The notes beneath the pieces were generated by a model. That model was not told where the DNA came from. It saw only the letters and a program-made list of their open reading frames with translations, and did no database searches. From Verrucomicrobiota bacterium (GTDB taxonomy: Bacteria > Verrucomicrobiota > Verrucomicrobiia > Opitutales > UBA953), in NCBI GenBank assembly GCA_026397965.1, contig JAPLTU010000036.1:1-64000 (forward strand): 64,000 nt of DNA. Reading direction: 5' to 3'. Shown here in pieces: positions 41,689-50,544 of the stretch (position 1 is its first letter; the number at the start of each line of letters is the position of its first letter). A program made the position numbers and the translations under genes.

Positions 41689-42780
41689 ATGGATAATTTC
41701 AAGAAAAACAAACTTTTTTACGTCGGACTCTCCCTCGTTGGATTGGTCTTCATTGCCGGAATCTACTTCGCCGTTGTTTCCGTGCTCGACCAGAGCAAGA
41801 CGGCTTTGGCGCTGGAGAAGGTCAAGAAGGAGACCGCGGCGCTTCTGGCCGGACACGTTTTCGCTCATGAAGACCGGGCGATTTCCCTGACGGATGATAA
41901 CGTCAAGAATGCGGCCAAGGACTTGGCAGACTTGAATGAACAGTTGGCGGCCTTACGTGCCAGCATCGCGAGCAACCCGGAACTGATCATCCGCGGCAAA
42001 CAATCTACTAACTCCAACGAGTTGAACGCGACTTTGAAGCAGTCGGTTGACGAATGGAAGAAGCTGGCGGTCGACCACGACGTAAAGATCTTACCGAACG
42101 ATCAGTGCGACTTCGGGTTCCGACGCTATATCCGCAATCCTGGCACCTCGCCCAAGCGAGATTTCCAGCGGGTCGACCAGCAGCGGATGATCATCGATTT
42201 CCTTTATCGCCAGTTAGTCGAATCTCGTCCCGTCGGGGCTCCCCTGCTCTTGCTCTCGGTTGACCGTGAGCCGGTGGAGACCTTCGTCTTGATTCCCGAA
42301 GGCAAACCGGGTGCCGGCACTTATGGTCCCGAGAATGAAAGCAGCCGTAATGAGAACGATGAATTTTCCCCGACCCGCACCTTTGACCGCATGGGCTTGG
42401 TCGAGACCCTGTCCTTCCGGCTGCGCTTTGCGGGAACGACTCCGACGCTGCGTACCTTTGTTAATAAAATAAGAAATTCCGGACGGGCTTTCGCCATCAC
42501 CGCCGTGGAGGTCCGCCTCCCCAGCCCAGAAATCACCAAGGCAATCGGCATCATCGCTGCGCCTGGCGCCCCTACGGCTCCGGCTGTGACTAACCTCCCC
42601 GGTTTTTTTGCTGAAGATACCGCGGCCATCGCCAGCAAAGCCAAGTCTTCAGGTGCCACGCCCAAGGAAGTCCGAACGCTCGTCTTTAAAGAAACTCCCT
42701 CCGAGTTCATCGTTCAAGTCGACTACCTTAGCATCCCTGAGGAAAAACCAGCTGCCCTTGAGGGCGAAGCCAAGAAATAA
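41689..42780 (+). CDS. Amuc_1100-family pilus-like protein (PilO-like)
   Basis: The protein has 363 residues. A transmembrane helix at 9-31 is followed by a coiled coil (LALEKVKKETAALLAG, LADLNEQLAALRASI) and a periplasmic domain with two ferredoxin-like halves (LVETLSFRLRFAGTTPTLRT and TEF-like strands near the C-terminus). This is the PilO plan. The Akkermansia homologue Amuc_1100 is a well-studied outer-surface protein with host effects; in a free-living relative the role is presumably structural. It lies at the pilO position, 11 bases before the Amuc_1099-like gene. Confidence 0.9.
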   Translation: MDNFKKNKLFYVGLSLVGLVFIAGIYFAVVSVLDQSKTALALEKVKKETAALLAGHVFAHEDRAISLTDDNVKNAAKDLADLNEQLAALRASIASNPELIIRGKQSTNSNELNATLKQSVDEWKKLAVDHDVKILPNDQCDFGFRRYIRNPGTSPKRDFQRVDQQRMIIDFLYRQLVESRPVGAPLLLLSVDREPVETFVLIPEGKPGAGTYGPENESSRNENDEFSPTRTFDRMGLVETLSFRLRFAGTTPTLRTFVNKIRNSGRAFAITAVEVRLPSPEITKAIGIIAAPGAPTAPAVTNLPGFFAEDTAAIASKAKSSGATPKEVRTLVFKETPSEFIVQVDYLSIPEEKPAALEGEAKK

Positions 42781-42791
42781 GCCTACCATCC

Positions 42792-43733
42792 ATGAACACT
42801 CCGCGTAAGGATTTCATTTTCATTATCTCGGCTGGCGTGCTGCTTACCTTGGCGGTTACGGTTGCTTGCCTCCTCGATGGTATTTCGCCCGAGCTTACCC
42901 CGAAATGGATTAAACCAATCGTCTTAGACGAACAGGCCGCAGGTGTCGAAATCCCGCAGCTTTTAGCGTCCCCTAAGGGTATCGAGTATCCGGCGACGCC
43001 ACGGGCATCCTTGCTCGATAATATTAAGGATTGGTTAAGCCTGGAGGAAAATGAAGACAGTTGGGACTATGATTTATTTACGACCATCGATGTCGTTTGG
43101 GATCCGGCGACGAAAGATTACGTCCCCAGCCGCCGAAAGATTGAACCTTTGCCGCCGTTCGGAGTCGCGCTGGTGAATGCCGAACACCCCAAATATCCCT
43201 ACGTCTTAAGGTCGACGATGGCAGGGCGCTCGGGGAAAGAAGAGGATCGCGAGTTCTCGATCGAAAATATCGCCACCAAGGAATACTTTGACCGCTGTAA
43301 GATTAAGAAGCCGCTCAGTGCGACGGTTCCCATCACGCCTCTCTCTTATAAATCAGTAAAGGAAAAAGATGCCGAGGGCTTTACGTCGACCCGAAATGTT
43401 CTACGCCTTGATGATAAACAACTTGGGCAGGTCGTCGAAATCGACGACATTAAGCCGTTAGAATTCCCGAATAAAACCGACCTCTATTTGGCCTCAACTT
43501 CCGACCCGGCCGATACCTGGGTGCTTCACGCGGTTGGAGATAAGTTCACCTATAAAGGGGCGCTCTACGTGGTCAAAGGCATTGACTTGGATGCCAAGAC
43601 CGTGACCGTTGATAAGACCTTCACGCCGAATCCTAAGAAGGGGAAGAAAACATTTACCGAGGCTTTGACTGTCGCAGCTCCGATTCCGGTCGTAAAACCC
43701 ATTTCCACATCGAAAACGCCGCTTAAAAAATAA
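42792..43733 (+). CDS. Amuc_1099-family pilus-like system protein (PilP-like position)
   Basis: The protein has 313 residues with one N-terminal membrane anchor (DFIFIISAGVLLTLAVTVAC). The C-terminal 60 residues form a small beta domain (WVLHAVGDKFTYKGALYVVK, then GIDLDAKTVTVDK) that resembles the homology-region domain of PilP/GspC, which contacts the secretin. The region between is extended and variable. Position between the PilO-like and secretin genes agrees with a PilP role. The tail (KTPLKK) is basic. Confidence 0.85.
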   Translation: MNTPRKDFIFIISAGVLLTLAVTVACLLDGISPELTPKWIKPIVLDEQAAGVEIPQLLASPKGIEYPATPRASLLDNIKDWLSLEENEDSWDYDLFTTIDVVWDPATKDYVPSRRKIEPLPPFGVALVNAEHPKYPYVLRSTMAGRSGKEEDREFSIENIATKEYFDRCKIKKPLSATVPITPLSYKSVKEKDAEGFTSTRNVLRLDDKQLGQVVEIDDIKPLEFPNKTDLYLASTSDPADTWVLHAVGDKFTYKGALYVVKGIDLDAKTVTVDKTFTPNPKKGKKTFTEALTVAAPIPVVKPISTSKTPLKK

Positions 43734-43757
43734 TCCCTTTACCAACCCCAGAATTGT

Positions 43758-46700
43758 ATGAAGAAAAATACCCGCACCCCATTTACTTGGGCCATTATTA
43801 TCGCCATCGTCATCGCTGGCACGTTGGTCGCCCAAGATGCCGATCCCATTCAGAAGAAAACCCAGCTTCTTATCGAGGCGCTGAAAGCGCGTGAAGAGGG
43901 CAGTCTGGCCCTTGCTCAAGAGAAGTATGAGCAAATCCTGCAAATTGATGACAAGGATGTCGGGGCCCAAGAAGGCCGCGATGCAGTCAAGGCGGCGATT
44001 GAGGCCGCCGCCATGGAGAAGAAAAAGGCCGAAGACGCCGCCGCGGCTCCAGCTCCGACGCCCCCGGCTGCTCCGGTCGCCATGGCAAAGCCTGAAAGCG
44101 CCTTGGATGCGGTGGTCAGTGATCACCAAAAACTCTTTGCTGAAGTCGAAGCGGCCACTGCTTACGCCAATCAGTTAGCCAAAGATGGAAATTTTGCGGA
44201 TGCGTTGGCCAAATTAGACGGCGCATTTTCTGCCTTGCCGAACACGAGTGCCGCCCAGCCTTACCGAGACAAAATCTCTTTAGCCAAGCAGGATATCATT
44301 TTGAGGCGCGAGGCCGTCAATCCTAGCGACGAACTTAGCCGTTTGCGCCAGATTTCGAAAACGACATTTTCTAACTGCGATGACGCCCTCTCCAAGGCCC
44401 AATCGCTGATCCGCAAGGGCGGCGCCGCGAACCTTGATGAGGCGATCAGTGAACTCGAGCGCGCGGATAAAGCCCTGCCGGAGAATATTGCCTCAACAAC
44501 TTATAAGGCACGGATCAAGGAAGCCAAAGCAGGCGCCTTGGCTCGCCGTGCGCTCGTCGCCATCGAAGCTCGCGAAATGAGCCGGGCGGACGAGAAAATC
44601 CGCGAATACGAAAAACTCATGGGGGCGGATGACGCGAGCGCTCGCCGGCTCCGCGCAGAATTCAGCGCGAAGAAAATGAATCCCACCTATCAAAATGTCG
44701 ACGACGTCTCGCCTGGCTTACGGGCGAAGGACGATAAAGTGGACGTACTTTTGGTCAAGGGACGCGCGCGTTACCTGTACGGTGATTACCAAGGCGCCCT
44801 CGAGGCCTACCGCGAAGTTCTCCAGTACCAGCCGAATAATTCTGAGTCCAAGGCCTATCAGGTCCGAATCCGGGAAATTCTTTCGGAGAACTCTGGTCAA
44901 TGGAATCGCGGTGTGACTAAGGGTAAGTTGCTCGAGCTCCTCGATGAAACTTGGAAGCTCCCGGAAGTATTTAATCGCGAAAGCATCAAAGAAGGCGGCG
45001 TTTCTACCACCGATCCCGTTCTCGAGAAACTCCGTTCGATCACCTTACCTGAATTGACTATCCGTGAAATGACCTTGGACCGGGCGATTCAGCAGCTGAA
45101 CAACGCCGGCCAGACTTACGACAAGGACCAAAAAGGTGTGAATATGGTCGTAATGGATCCGGAACGTAAGAATCCGTTGATCCCGAATACCAGCTTACGC
45201 AACCTGACGCTCGAGAAGGCGCTCGAAATCATCACCAAGCAGGCTAACTTCACTTTCACGATTAGCCAAGGCATCGTTGAAATCCGTCCTGATTCCGGAT
45301 CCAACGATTTGGAAACGGAATTCTTCAGTCTTAACAGTGGTGCTGAAATGAAAATGACTGGCATGTCAGCCGGCGGTGGGGCGGCGGGTGCAGCGCCAGC
45401 CGCAGGTGCGAGCCCGTTCGGTGGGGCGGCGGGTGCCGGTGCGAGCGCGGGCGGAGACGGTAGCCCTCGCAACGAGGCCTTGAGGAGCTTCTTAGTTCGT
45501 TCAGGCGTCCCCTTCGAAGGCGTCACCGGTGCCCAGCTCAATTACGACGGGACCAATCTCATCGTCACCCAGAACCGCAAGAATCTCGATCGCGTCCGCA
45601 ATATTCTCCGTCGCTACTCGGATATCAAGCAGGTCCACATCGAGGCTAAGTTCATCGAAGTAGCCCAGAATACGCTGAACGAGTTATCGACCAACTTGCG
45701 TCTTTCGACTCAAGTGCCTAATATCAGTGCGACTACGGGTCTGCCCGACGGCACGTTTACCAACACCATTCGAGCCCAGACGAATCTCCGTTCTTTGAAC
45801 TCGACCTTTGGTTCGACTTCCTCCGCCCGCCAAGGGGCCATTTTTGATAATGGTTCCATAAGTGGAATCGCAAGTTCGACCCCGATTGTAAACACGGCGC
45901 CCGTCGTTCCTGGATCTGTCAATACGGGTGGGACCGAGCCTAACTTCGGCGGAATTGCCGGCGTCAATGGCGCGACGGGTACCTATAACGGTATGATCGG
46001 AACCATGGGAAGTTTTGACCTGTCGGTCTTCCTCCGCGCGGTCGAACAGCAAAGCGGCACTGACTTGATGTCCTCGCCCAGCTTGACGGTTCTCGACGGA
46101 AAGACAGCCGTGATCAAGGTGGCCCAATTGCTGCGTTATCCTCAATCTTATGGCGATACCCAGTCGCAGGTTGCTGCCGGTTCGGCGGCAACGGCTGCGG
46201 GAGCAGGCGCTGTCTCGGGTAGCGTGGCAATCACCGCGGGTACTCCTCAGGACTTCACCGTCATGGAAGTCGGGGTCTCTCTCGAAGTGACGCCGACGGT
46301 TGGCCAAGACGACTCGATTGCCCTAAATCTTAAGCCAAAGGTGACCGAGTTCGAAGGCTTCGTCGAATACGGCGGGACTTCGATCGCCATCGCTTCGGGC
46401 ATGACGGTCTCAGTGCCTTCTGGTTTCTTCCAGCCTATCTTCTCCACGCGTGAAGTTACGACCGAAGTTACCGTCTTTGACGGGGCTACGGTTGTGATCG
46501 GCGGTCTGACTCGCGAAGAAGTAAAGACGGTGAACGATAAGGTTCCAGTCTTAGGCGATATCCCTCTTATCGGTGCGGCTTTCCGTTCTACTGGGAAAAC
46601 CACGACCAAGCGCAATTTGATGATCTTCATCACCGCGAACCTGGTTTCGCCCGGTGGTGCTACGCTCCGTAGCTCTCACCCTGGGATGCGCGCTGGCACG

Positions 46701-46820
46701 ACCTTCTCGAATCCAACCCTCACCTCCCCGGGTGGCGCGGTTTACCGCGAACCGATTGAAGCCGTGACTCCGAGCTCCTCGTCGGCTCCCTCCCAGTCAG
46801 CGGCAGAGCCTGCAAAATAA
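43758..46820 (+). CDS. Amuc_1098-family type IV pilus-like secretin
   Basis: The protein has 1020 residues. An N-terminal hydrophobic signal (FTWAIIIAIVIAGTLVAQ) is followed by about 370 residues of TPR-like helices, for example AREEGSLALAQEKYEQIL and GDYQGALEAYREVLQY. Secretin N-domains begin near 430 (LTIREMTLDRAIQQLNNAG). An Ala/Gly-rich insert lies around 535-570. The secretin barrel domain is C-terminal (SSPSLTVLDGKTAVIKV, TVFDGATVVIGGLTREE, VPVLGDIPLIGAAFRS). It forms the outer-membrane gate. The helical N-terminal part is much longer than in PilQ and may bind partners or peptidoglycan. A terminator follows. Confidence 0.93.
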   Translation: MKKNTRTPFTWAIIIAIVIAGTLVAQDADPIQKKTQLLIEALKAREEGSLALAQEKYEQILQIDDKDVGAQEGRDAVKAAIEAAAMEKKKAEDAAAAPAPTPPAAPVAMAKPESALDAVVSDHQKLFAEVEAATAYANQLAKDGNFADALAKLDGAFSALPNTSAAQPYRDKISLAKQDIILRREAVNPSDELSRLRQISKTTFSNCDDALSKAQSLIRKGGAANLDEAISELERADKALPENIASTTYKARIKEAKAGALARRALVAIEAREMSRADEKIREYEKLMGADDASARRLRAEFSAKKMNPTYQNVDDVSPGLRAKDDKVDVLLVKGRARYLYGDYQGALEAYREVLQYQPNNSESKAYQVRIREILSENSGQWNRGVTKGKLLELLDETWKLPEVFNRESIKEGGVSTTDPVLEKLRSITLPELTIREMTLDRAIQQLNNAGQTYDKDQKGVNMVVMDPERKNPLIPNTSLRNLTLEKALEIITKQANFTFTISQGIVEIRPDSGSNDLETEFFSLNSGAEMKMTGMSAGGGAAGAAPAAGASPFGGAAGAGASAGGDGSPRNEALRSFLVRSGVPFEGVTGAQLNYDGTNLIVTQNRKNLDRVRNILRRYSDIKQVHIEAKFIEVAQNTLNELSTNLRLSTQVPNISATTGLPDGTFTNTIRAQTNLRSLNSTFGSTSSARQGAIFDNGSISGIASSTPIVNTAPVVPGSVNTGGTEPNFGGIAGVNGATGTYNGMIGTMGSFDLSVFLRAVEQQSGTDLMSSPSLTVLDGKTAVIKVAQLLRYPQSYGDTQSQVAAGSAATAAGAGAVSGSVAITAGTPQDFTVMEVGVSLEVTPTVGQDDSIALNLKPKVTEFEGFVEYGGTSIAIASGMTVSVPSGFFQPIFSTREVTTEVTVFDGATVVIGGLTREEVKTVNDKVPVLGDIPLIGAAFRSTGKTTTKRNLMIFITANLVSPGGATLRSSHPGMRAGTTFSNPTLTSPGGAVYREPIEAVTPSSSSAPSQSAAEPAK

Positions 46821-46845
46821 GCCTCAGCTTATTTAAGTTGAGAGA

Positions 46846-46875
46846 CAGGCCCGCCTTTGGCGGGCCTGCTTTTTT
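46846..46875 (+). terminator. Terminator of the pilus-like operon
   Basis: CAGGCCCGC and GCGGGCCTG form a 9-bp stem with a 5-base loop, followed after one C by a run of six T residues. Confidence 0.95.
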
Positions 46876-46911
46876 CTCGATGGATGGGCCTGGGGGCGTG
46901 AGAATAATCAC

Positions 46912-47862
46912 ATGCGCTGGCTGCTCGTTGACGGATTCAACTTAGTTTTCCGAAGTCACTTTGCCATGGAGCGCTCTCATCTGCGCCGGCTATCGGATCA
47001 GTTTCCAACTGGGGCTTTGCACGGATGGATCAAGACCCTCATGGAACTGCGGGAAACCGAGAAGCCGGACCGCTGCGTCGTCTTTTTTGACTTAGGGGGC
47101 TCGGATCGTCACTTGGCGGTCTTGCCGGAATACAAAGCTCAGCGCGATGAGACGCCGAACGAGATCGTGCAGCAATTACCCGAAATTAAAAAACTCACCG
47201 CCTTGCTCGGCTTCCAAGTGGTGGAGCAGCGTGGGGTAGAGGCGGATGATCTGATCGCCACAGCGGTCAAGGTGCTCTCGAGTTCGGGTAAGGAATGCAT
47301 TATCGTCAGTGCGGATAAGGATTTCGGACAATGCGTGGGCGAAAAAGTTTTACAGTTAGCACCCCCGCCCACGGCGAATCCGGCTTTAGGTTGGCGGCGG
47401 CTAGACGCGGCCGGGGTCACGGAGAAGTTTGGCGTTCCGCCGGAGCGGATTGCTGACTACCTCGCCTTGGTCGGCGATACCTCGGATAACATTCCAGGCC
47501 TGCGCGGGGTGGGCCCCAAGACGGCGGTCAAATGGCTGATGGAATATGGTAGCCTGGAAGGAGTCCTGGCTGCGGCCGCAACGATTCAGCCGGAGCGTTT
47601 CCGAGAGCAGATTCTAAGCGAGGCTGATCGGATGCGGAGCAATCTCGGTCTGGTGACCTTCCGAACGGATTACGCTTTCGAGCCCGGACAATCTCCGCGC
47701 GAAGACATCGCCGGAGTCGAAGAGTTTTTGGCGGCCATGGAGATGTTTTCGACCCTTAAGCGTTACCAAGCCAAGCACGGTCGCAGCGTTCAGGAATCAA
47801 AAATCGTAGCATCCCCGGCACCACCAGAGCCGACCGAGCCTAAGCAGGGCGAACTCTTCTAG
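46912..47862 (+). CDS. 5'-3' exonuclease (flap nuclease, PolA N-terminal-like)
   Basis: The protein has 316 residues. FEN/5'-nuclease motifs: VDGFNLVFRSHFAM, VVFFDLGGSDRH, GVEADDLIATAVK, SADKDFGQCV and GDTSDNIPGLRGVGPKTA (helix-hairpin-helix). The family removes RNA primers or flaps during lagging-strand maturation. It stands alone, without a polymerase domain. The C-terminal 30 residues are Pro/Glu-rich and end in QGELF, which could act as a sliding-clamp (DnaN) binding motif. Confidence 0.92.
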   Translation: MRWLLVDGFNLVFRSHFAMERSHLRRLSDQFPTGALHGWIKTLMELRETEKPDRCVVFFDLGGSDRHLAVLPEYKAQRDETPNEIVQQLPEIKKLTALLGFQVVEQRGVEADDLIATAVKVLSSSGKECIIVSADKDFGQCVGEKVLQLAPPPTANPALGWRRLDAAGVTEKFGVPPERIADYLALVGDTSDNIPGLRGVGPKTAVKWLMEYGSLEGVLAAAATIQPERFREQILSEADRMRSNLGLVTFRTDYAFEPGQSPREDIAGVEEFLAAMEMFSTLKRYQAKHGRSVQESKIVASPAPPEPTEPKQGELF

Positions 47863-47891
47863 GGCCTTTTGCTAAGAACGAAGCGTGGGGC

Positions 47892-48737
47892 TTAGTTCTT
47901 CTTTTCCGTCAGACGATTTTCGACCTTAGGGGCGTCGAGCGTGGTAGCGGCCGCCTGCTGCTGCTGACTGTTAGCGAAGAGATTCTGGACCTGATTCACT
48001 TCTTCCTGATTCAGGAGGAAGACGAACTTAGCTTCGAGTACTTCGATTTCGTAATTGTGGGTGAGCGAATAGCCGACGCTTTCAGCCATCTCCTTGTTGC
48101 CCTTATCGAGTAACTCGGTGGCTTGGTCGAGCTGGGTCTGAATGCTCTTCTTCTGTTCATCGGTGGTGGCGCGCTTCAGCAACTCAGTGAGCTGGAGGAA
48201 GGCATCGCGACGAGCCTGGAGTACTTTAACAAACTGCTCGAACTGTACGACGAACTCCAAGCCGCGGATTTCAGCGGTCTGGAGCAGACGGCGGTCACCG
48301 CGGATGACGATCTGCTCTTCCTTGAAATCTTTCGAGGCGCGGGCTTTGACGGCTTCTTCTTCCGAGATGACCGCCATCAAGCGGAGGGAAGTGTTGACCA
48401 AAGCGGTCTGACGATTGGCGAGGGCGGGGATACTGAAGCTCCAGACCTTGGCGAAGAGGGCGTCCTTTTCGTTGAAGTCTTTAACTTCAGATTCGCCAAC
48501 TTTCGTCAGGGCGTCGCGCTCGACCGTGGTGAGGGCGGACTGGATGCGCTGCTGGAGTTGTTGGATGCGGGCGAACTGCTGACCGAGGGTACCGACTTCC
48601 TGCTGGAAGCGAGCGAGCGAACCTTGGTTAGAGATCGTGAGGACGACTCGGGCCAAGTTTTGTCCGAGAGGGAGGAGCTCGATGACTGGACCTTTAGGGG
48701 CTTCGGTCGGAGCTGGGGTTTGGGCTGCGGTGGTCAT
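47892..48737 (-). CDS. Coiled-coil protein of unknown function, homologue of its neighbour
   Basis: The protein has 281 residues, no signal peptide, and is rich in Gln, Glu and Leu with long helices (VGTLGQQFARIQQLQQRI, RDAFLQLTELLKRATTDEQK). It is clearly related to the next gene upstream: compare ALTTVERDA with ALTTPEREA, KDFKEEQIVIRGDRRLL with KDFKAESVINGGDNKKFL, and LEAKFVFLLNQEE with GEAKLYTLLSDEE. The domain is not known to me. It lacks the signal peptide of its neighbour, so the two copies may act in different compartments. Confidence 0.75.
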   Translation of the reverse strand: MTTAAQTPAPTEAPKGPVIELLPLGQNLARVVLTISNQGSLARFQQEVGTLGQQFARIQQLQQRIQSALTTVERDALTKVGESEVKDFNEKDALFAKVWSFSIPALANRQTALVNTSLRLMAVISEEEAVKARASKDFKEEQIVIRGDRRLLQTAEIRGLEFVVQFEQFVKVLQARRDAFLQLTELLKRATTDEQKKSIQTQLDQATELLDKGNKEMAESVGYSLTHNYEIEVLEAKFVFLLNQEEVNQVQNLFANSQQQQAAATTLDAPKVENRLTEKKN

Positions 48738-48766
48738 GGGTGTGTGAGTTTAGGGTTGGGGTAAAA

Positions 48767-49645
48767 TTATTTCTTTTCTGGGGTTGCGACGGCGTTTTCG
48801 TCCTTCTTGGCCTCATCCTTTTTGGAGTCTACTTGGGCTTGGAGGCTCTTTTTCTCTTCGTCGCTGAGCAGGGTGTAGAGTTTGGCTTCACCCGTCTGAA
48901 TGGTGAGTTCGTTAGGCAGGTCGTAAGTCCGGGCCTTTTTGAATTCTTCAAGGGCTTTGTTCACTTCGCTTTGGGCGTTCTTTAAAGCTTCTTCGACCTT
49001 CTTTTTATCTTCTTCCTTGGTGAGGCGAGGCTGCAGCTCTACCAGTTGCTGAAGGGCCTTGCGGCTTTCAAGGACGCGTTGGACCAGGAGCTTAAAGCTT
49101 TCGACATCAACGGCGCCGGTCACGGTGTCTTTCAAGAGGAATTTCTTATTGTCCCCACCGTTGATCACGGATTCAGCTTTGAAGTCTTTGCCAGCGGCTA
49201 ATTTGATATAGTCGTCGTTGGATAGGGCGGTGAGAATCAGAAGCTTGGTTGGGATGACGGTATACTGGCGGCTCAGGTCGAAACCGTAGGCCTTGGCCAT
49301 GGCGGTGTTGTCGGCCTGAAGGCGGGCTAATTTGCCTTCCAGCTCGCGGTTACGCGCTTCGCGTTCCGGGGTGGTGAGCGCTAATTCCGAGAGCTGCTTA
49401 ACCTGAGTCGCGTCGGCTTTTTCCTGCGAGATAATCTTAACATTCTGTTCGAAATTCGCGAACTCCTCGGCGGACCCGATGTTCTTCACGAGGACAAAGC
49501 GCTTGCCATCCACGTCGAGTACTTCGACTTGCACGTCTTTTGGTGCAGCGGCAACGGGTGCGGCCGGAGCGGCAACAGGCTTCGCTTCATCGGCAGCGTA
49601 AGCTCCGAGGGCCAGAACAGAAAAGAGAAGGGCAAGTGTCTTCAT
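48767..49645 (-). CDS. Secreted coiled-coil protein of unknown function, homologue of its neighbour
   Basis: The protein has 292 residues with a signal peptide (MKTLALLFSVLALGAYA). After an Ala/Pro stretch comes a helical domain (VKQLSELALTTPEREARN, then VESFKLLVQRVLESRKALQQ and EEDKKKVEEALKNAQSEV), ending in a lysine-rich tail. It precedes the related gene at 47892 by 29 bases on the same strand, a tandem duplication. Periplasmic location is inferred. Function is unknown; the two genes lie downstream of the pilus locus but on the other strand, so a link is only positional. Confidence 0.8.
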   Translation of the reverse strand: MKTLALLFSVLALGAYAADEAKPVAAPAAPVAAAPKDVQVEVLDVDGKRFVLVKNIGSAEEFANFEQNVKIISQEKADATQVKQLSELALTTPEREARNRELEGKLARLQADNTAMAKAYGFDLSRQYTVIPTKLLILTALSNDDYIKLAAGKDFKAESVINGGDNKKFLLKDTVTGAVDVESFKLLVQRVLESRKALQQLVELQPRLTKEEDKKKVEEALKNAQSEVNKALEEFKKARTYDLPNELTIQTGEAKLYTLLSDEEKKSLQAQVDSKKDEAKKDENAVATPEKK

Positions 49646-49719
49646 GAGGGTGCTAAAGGATAGGAGGTTTGAACATACCCCTTTCGTCCCTCTGGACTAC
49701 AAAAAAATGCTCCTTAGCC

Positions 49720-50535
49720 CTATTTTATGGGCTTTTGTAGTGATCGTTCGATAATACTGGGTAAATCAACCGAATCCGCCTGTTTTTGAAGATTTTCGTC
49801 TGCGAGTATCGCCCGAACTTTAGGATGGTCGATGAATCCACTTAAGTCATTGTTAGTCAACAGTTCACGAACCTTTTTATCTTCCCAAGCCTGATAAACG
49901 GTGGGGTGGGTGGCGAGGGCGCGAATTTCAGGCATGGCCATCAATCGCTTGCGGGCCTCCGAGTCCGCCATGAGCAGCCGCACTTGGCCAATTAACCTGC
50001 GCTGTTTTAAAGGGATGGGCGACCAGGTCTTCAATTTAGCCGTTAGGGTCGTGGCCGCTAATTCATTCCGGGTTTGAACAAACCAATTCCTTTGGGCCTG
50101 AGCGGGCGCTTCGATTAAGTCATAAATCGACGCAATAGAGGCCAAAATGCCCACCAAGATTCCAAAATAAAGGGCACCGGTCCAGCAGCCCACCAGGGAG
50201 CCGGAAATCGGGCTCTCGGCCTCATCCTGCCCTTCTGGGCGCTTCCCCAGCCACCAAGCGAGGGTGTAGCAAAGCAGCCCTGTCAGGCATGCGAGCACGA
50301 CCAGCCCGGTGGCTCCACGAAGCAGCCAAGGGTAAGTGGTGCCGTGCAGGCAGGCATGTCCGCAGTCAGGGCCAAAGATCCAACCCGCAAGCAACCCAAC
50401 CGTAAGTGAGAAAGGACCGGCGAGTTGGCGAAGCGGCCCGCGCTTATAGCCACGCCAGGCGCCCCGAATCATGAGCATTAAAAGAAGGATGCCGGCAATC
50501 CATAGGGTCGGCGAGGCGTCAGGGAGAGAGGGCAT
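49720..50535 (-). CDS. CvpA-like membrane protein
   Basis: The protein has 271 residues. Four membrane segments occupy the first 150 residues (LWIAGILLLMLMIRGAWRGY, LAGPFSLTVGLLAGWIFG, LLRGATGLVVLACLTGLLCY, GALYFGILVGILASIASIYD), in the CvpA arrangement with the conserved RGAWRGYKRGPLRQLAG entry. The soluble C-terminal 120 residues contain helical repeats (MPEIRALATHPTVYQAWEDK, IDHPKVRAILADENL). CvpA relatives affect envelope homeostasis. It lies 9 bases from the upstream kinase gene on the same strand. Confidence 0.75.
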   Translation of the reverse strand: MPSLPDASPTLWIAGILLLMLMIRGAWRGYKRGPLRQLAGPFSLTVGLLAGWIFGPDCGHACLHGTTYPWLLRGATGLVVLACLTGLLCYTLAWWLGKRPEGQDEAESPISGSLVGCWTGALYFGILVGILASIASIYDLIEAPAQAQRNWFVQTRNELAATTLTAKLKTWSPIPLKQRRLIGQVRLLMADSEARKRLMAMPEIRALATHPTVYQAWEDKKVRELLTNNDLSGFIDHPKVRAILADENLQKQADSVDLPSIIERSLQKPIK

Positions 50536-50544
50536 GGGAACGGC

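Noticed and set aside
45684-46307. Antisense open frame within the secretin gene
   Set aside because: Arg/Ser/Gly-rich translation with no domain; explained by the coding bias of the secretin.
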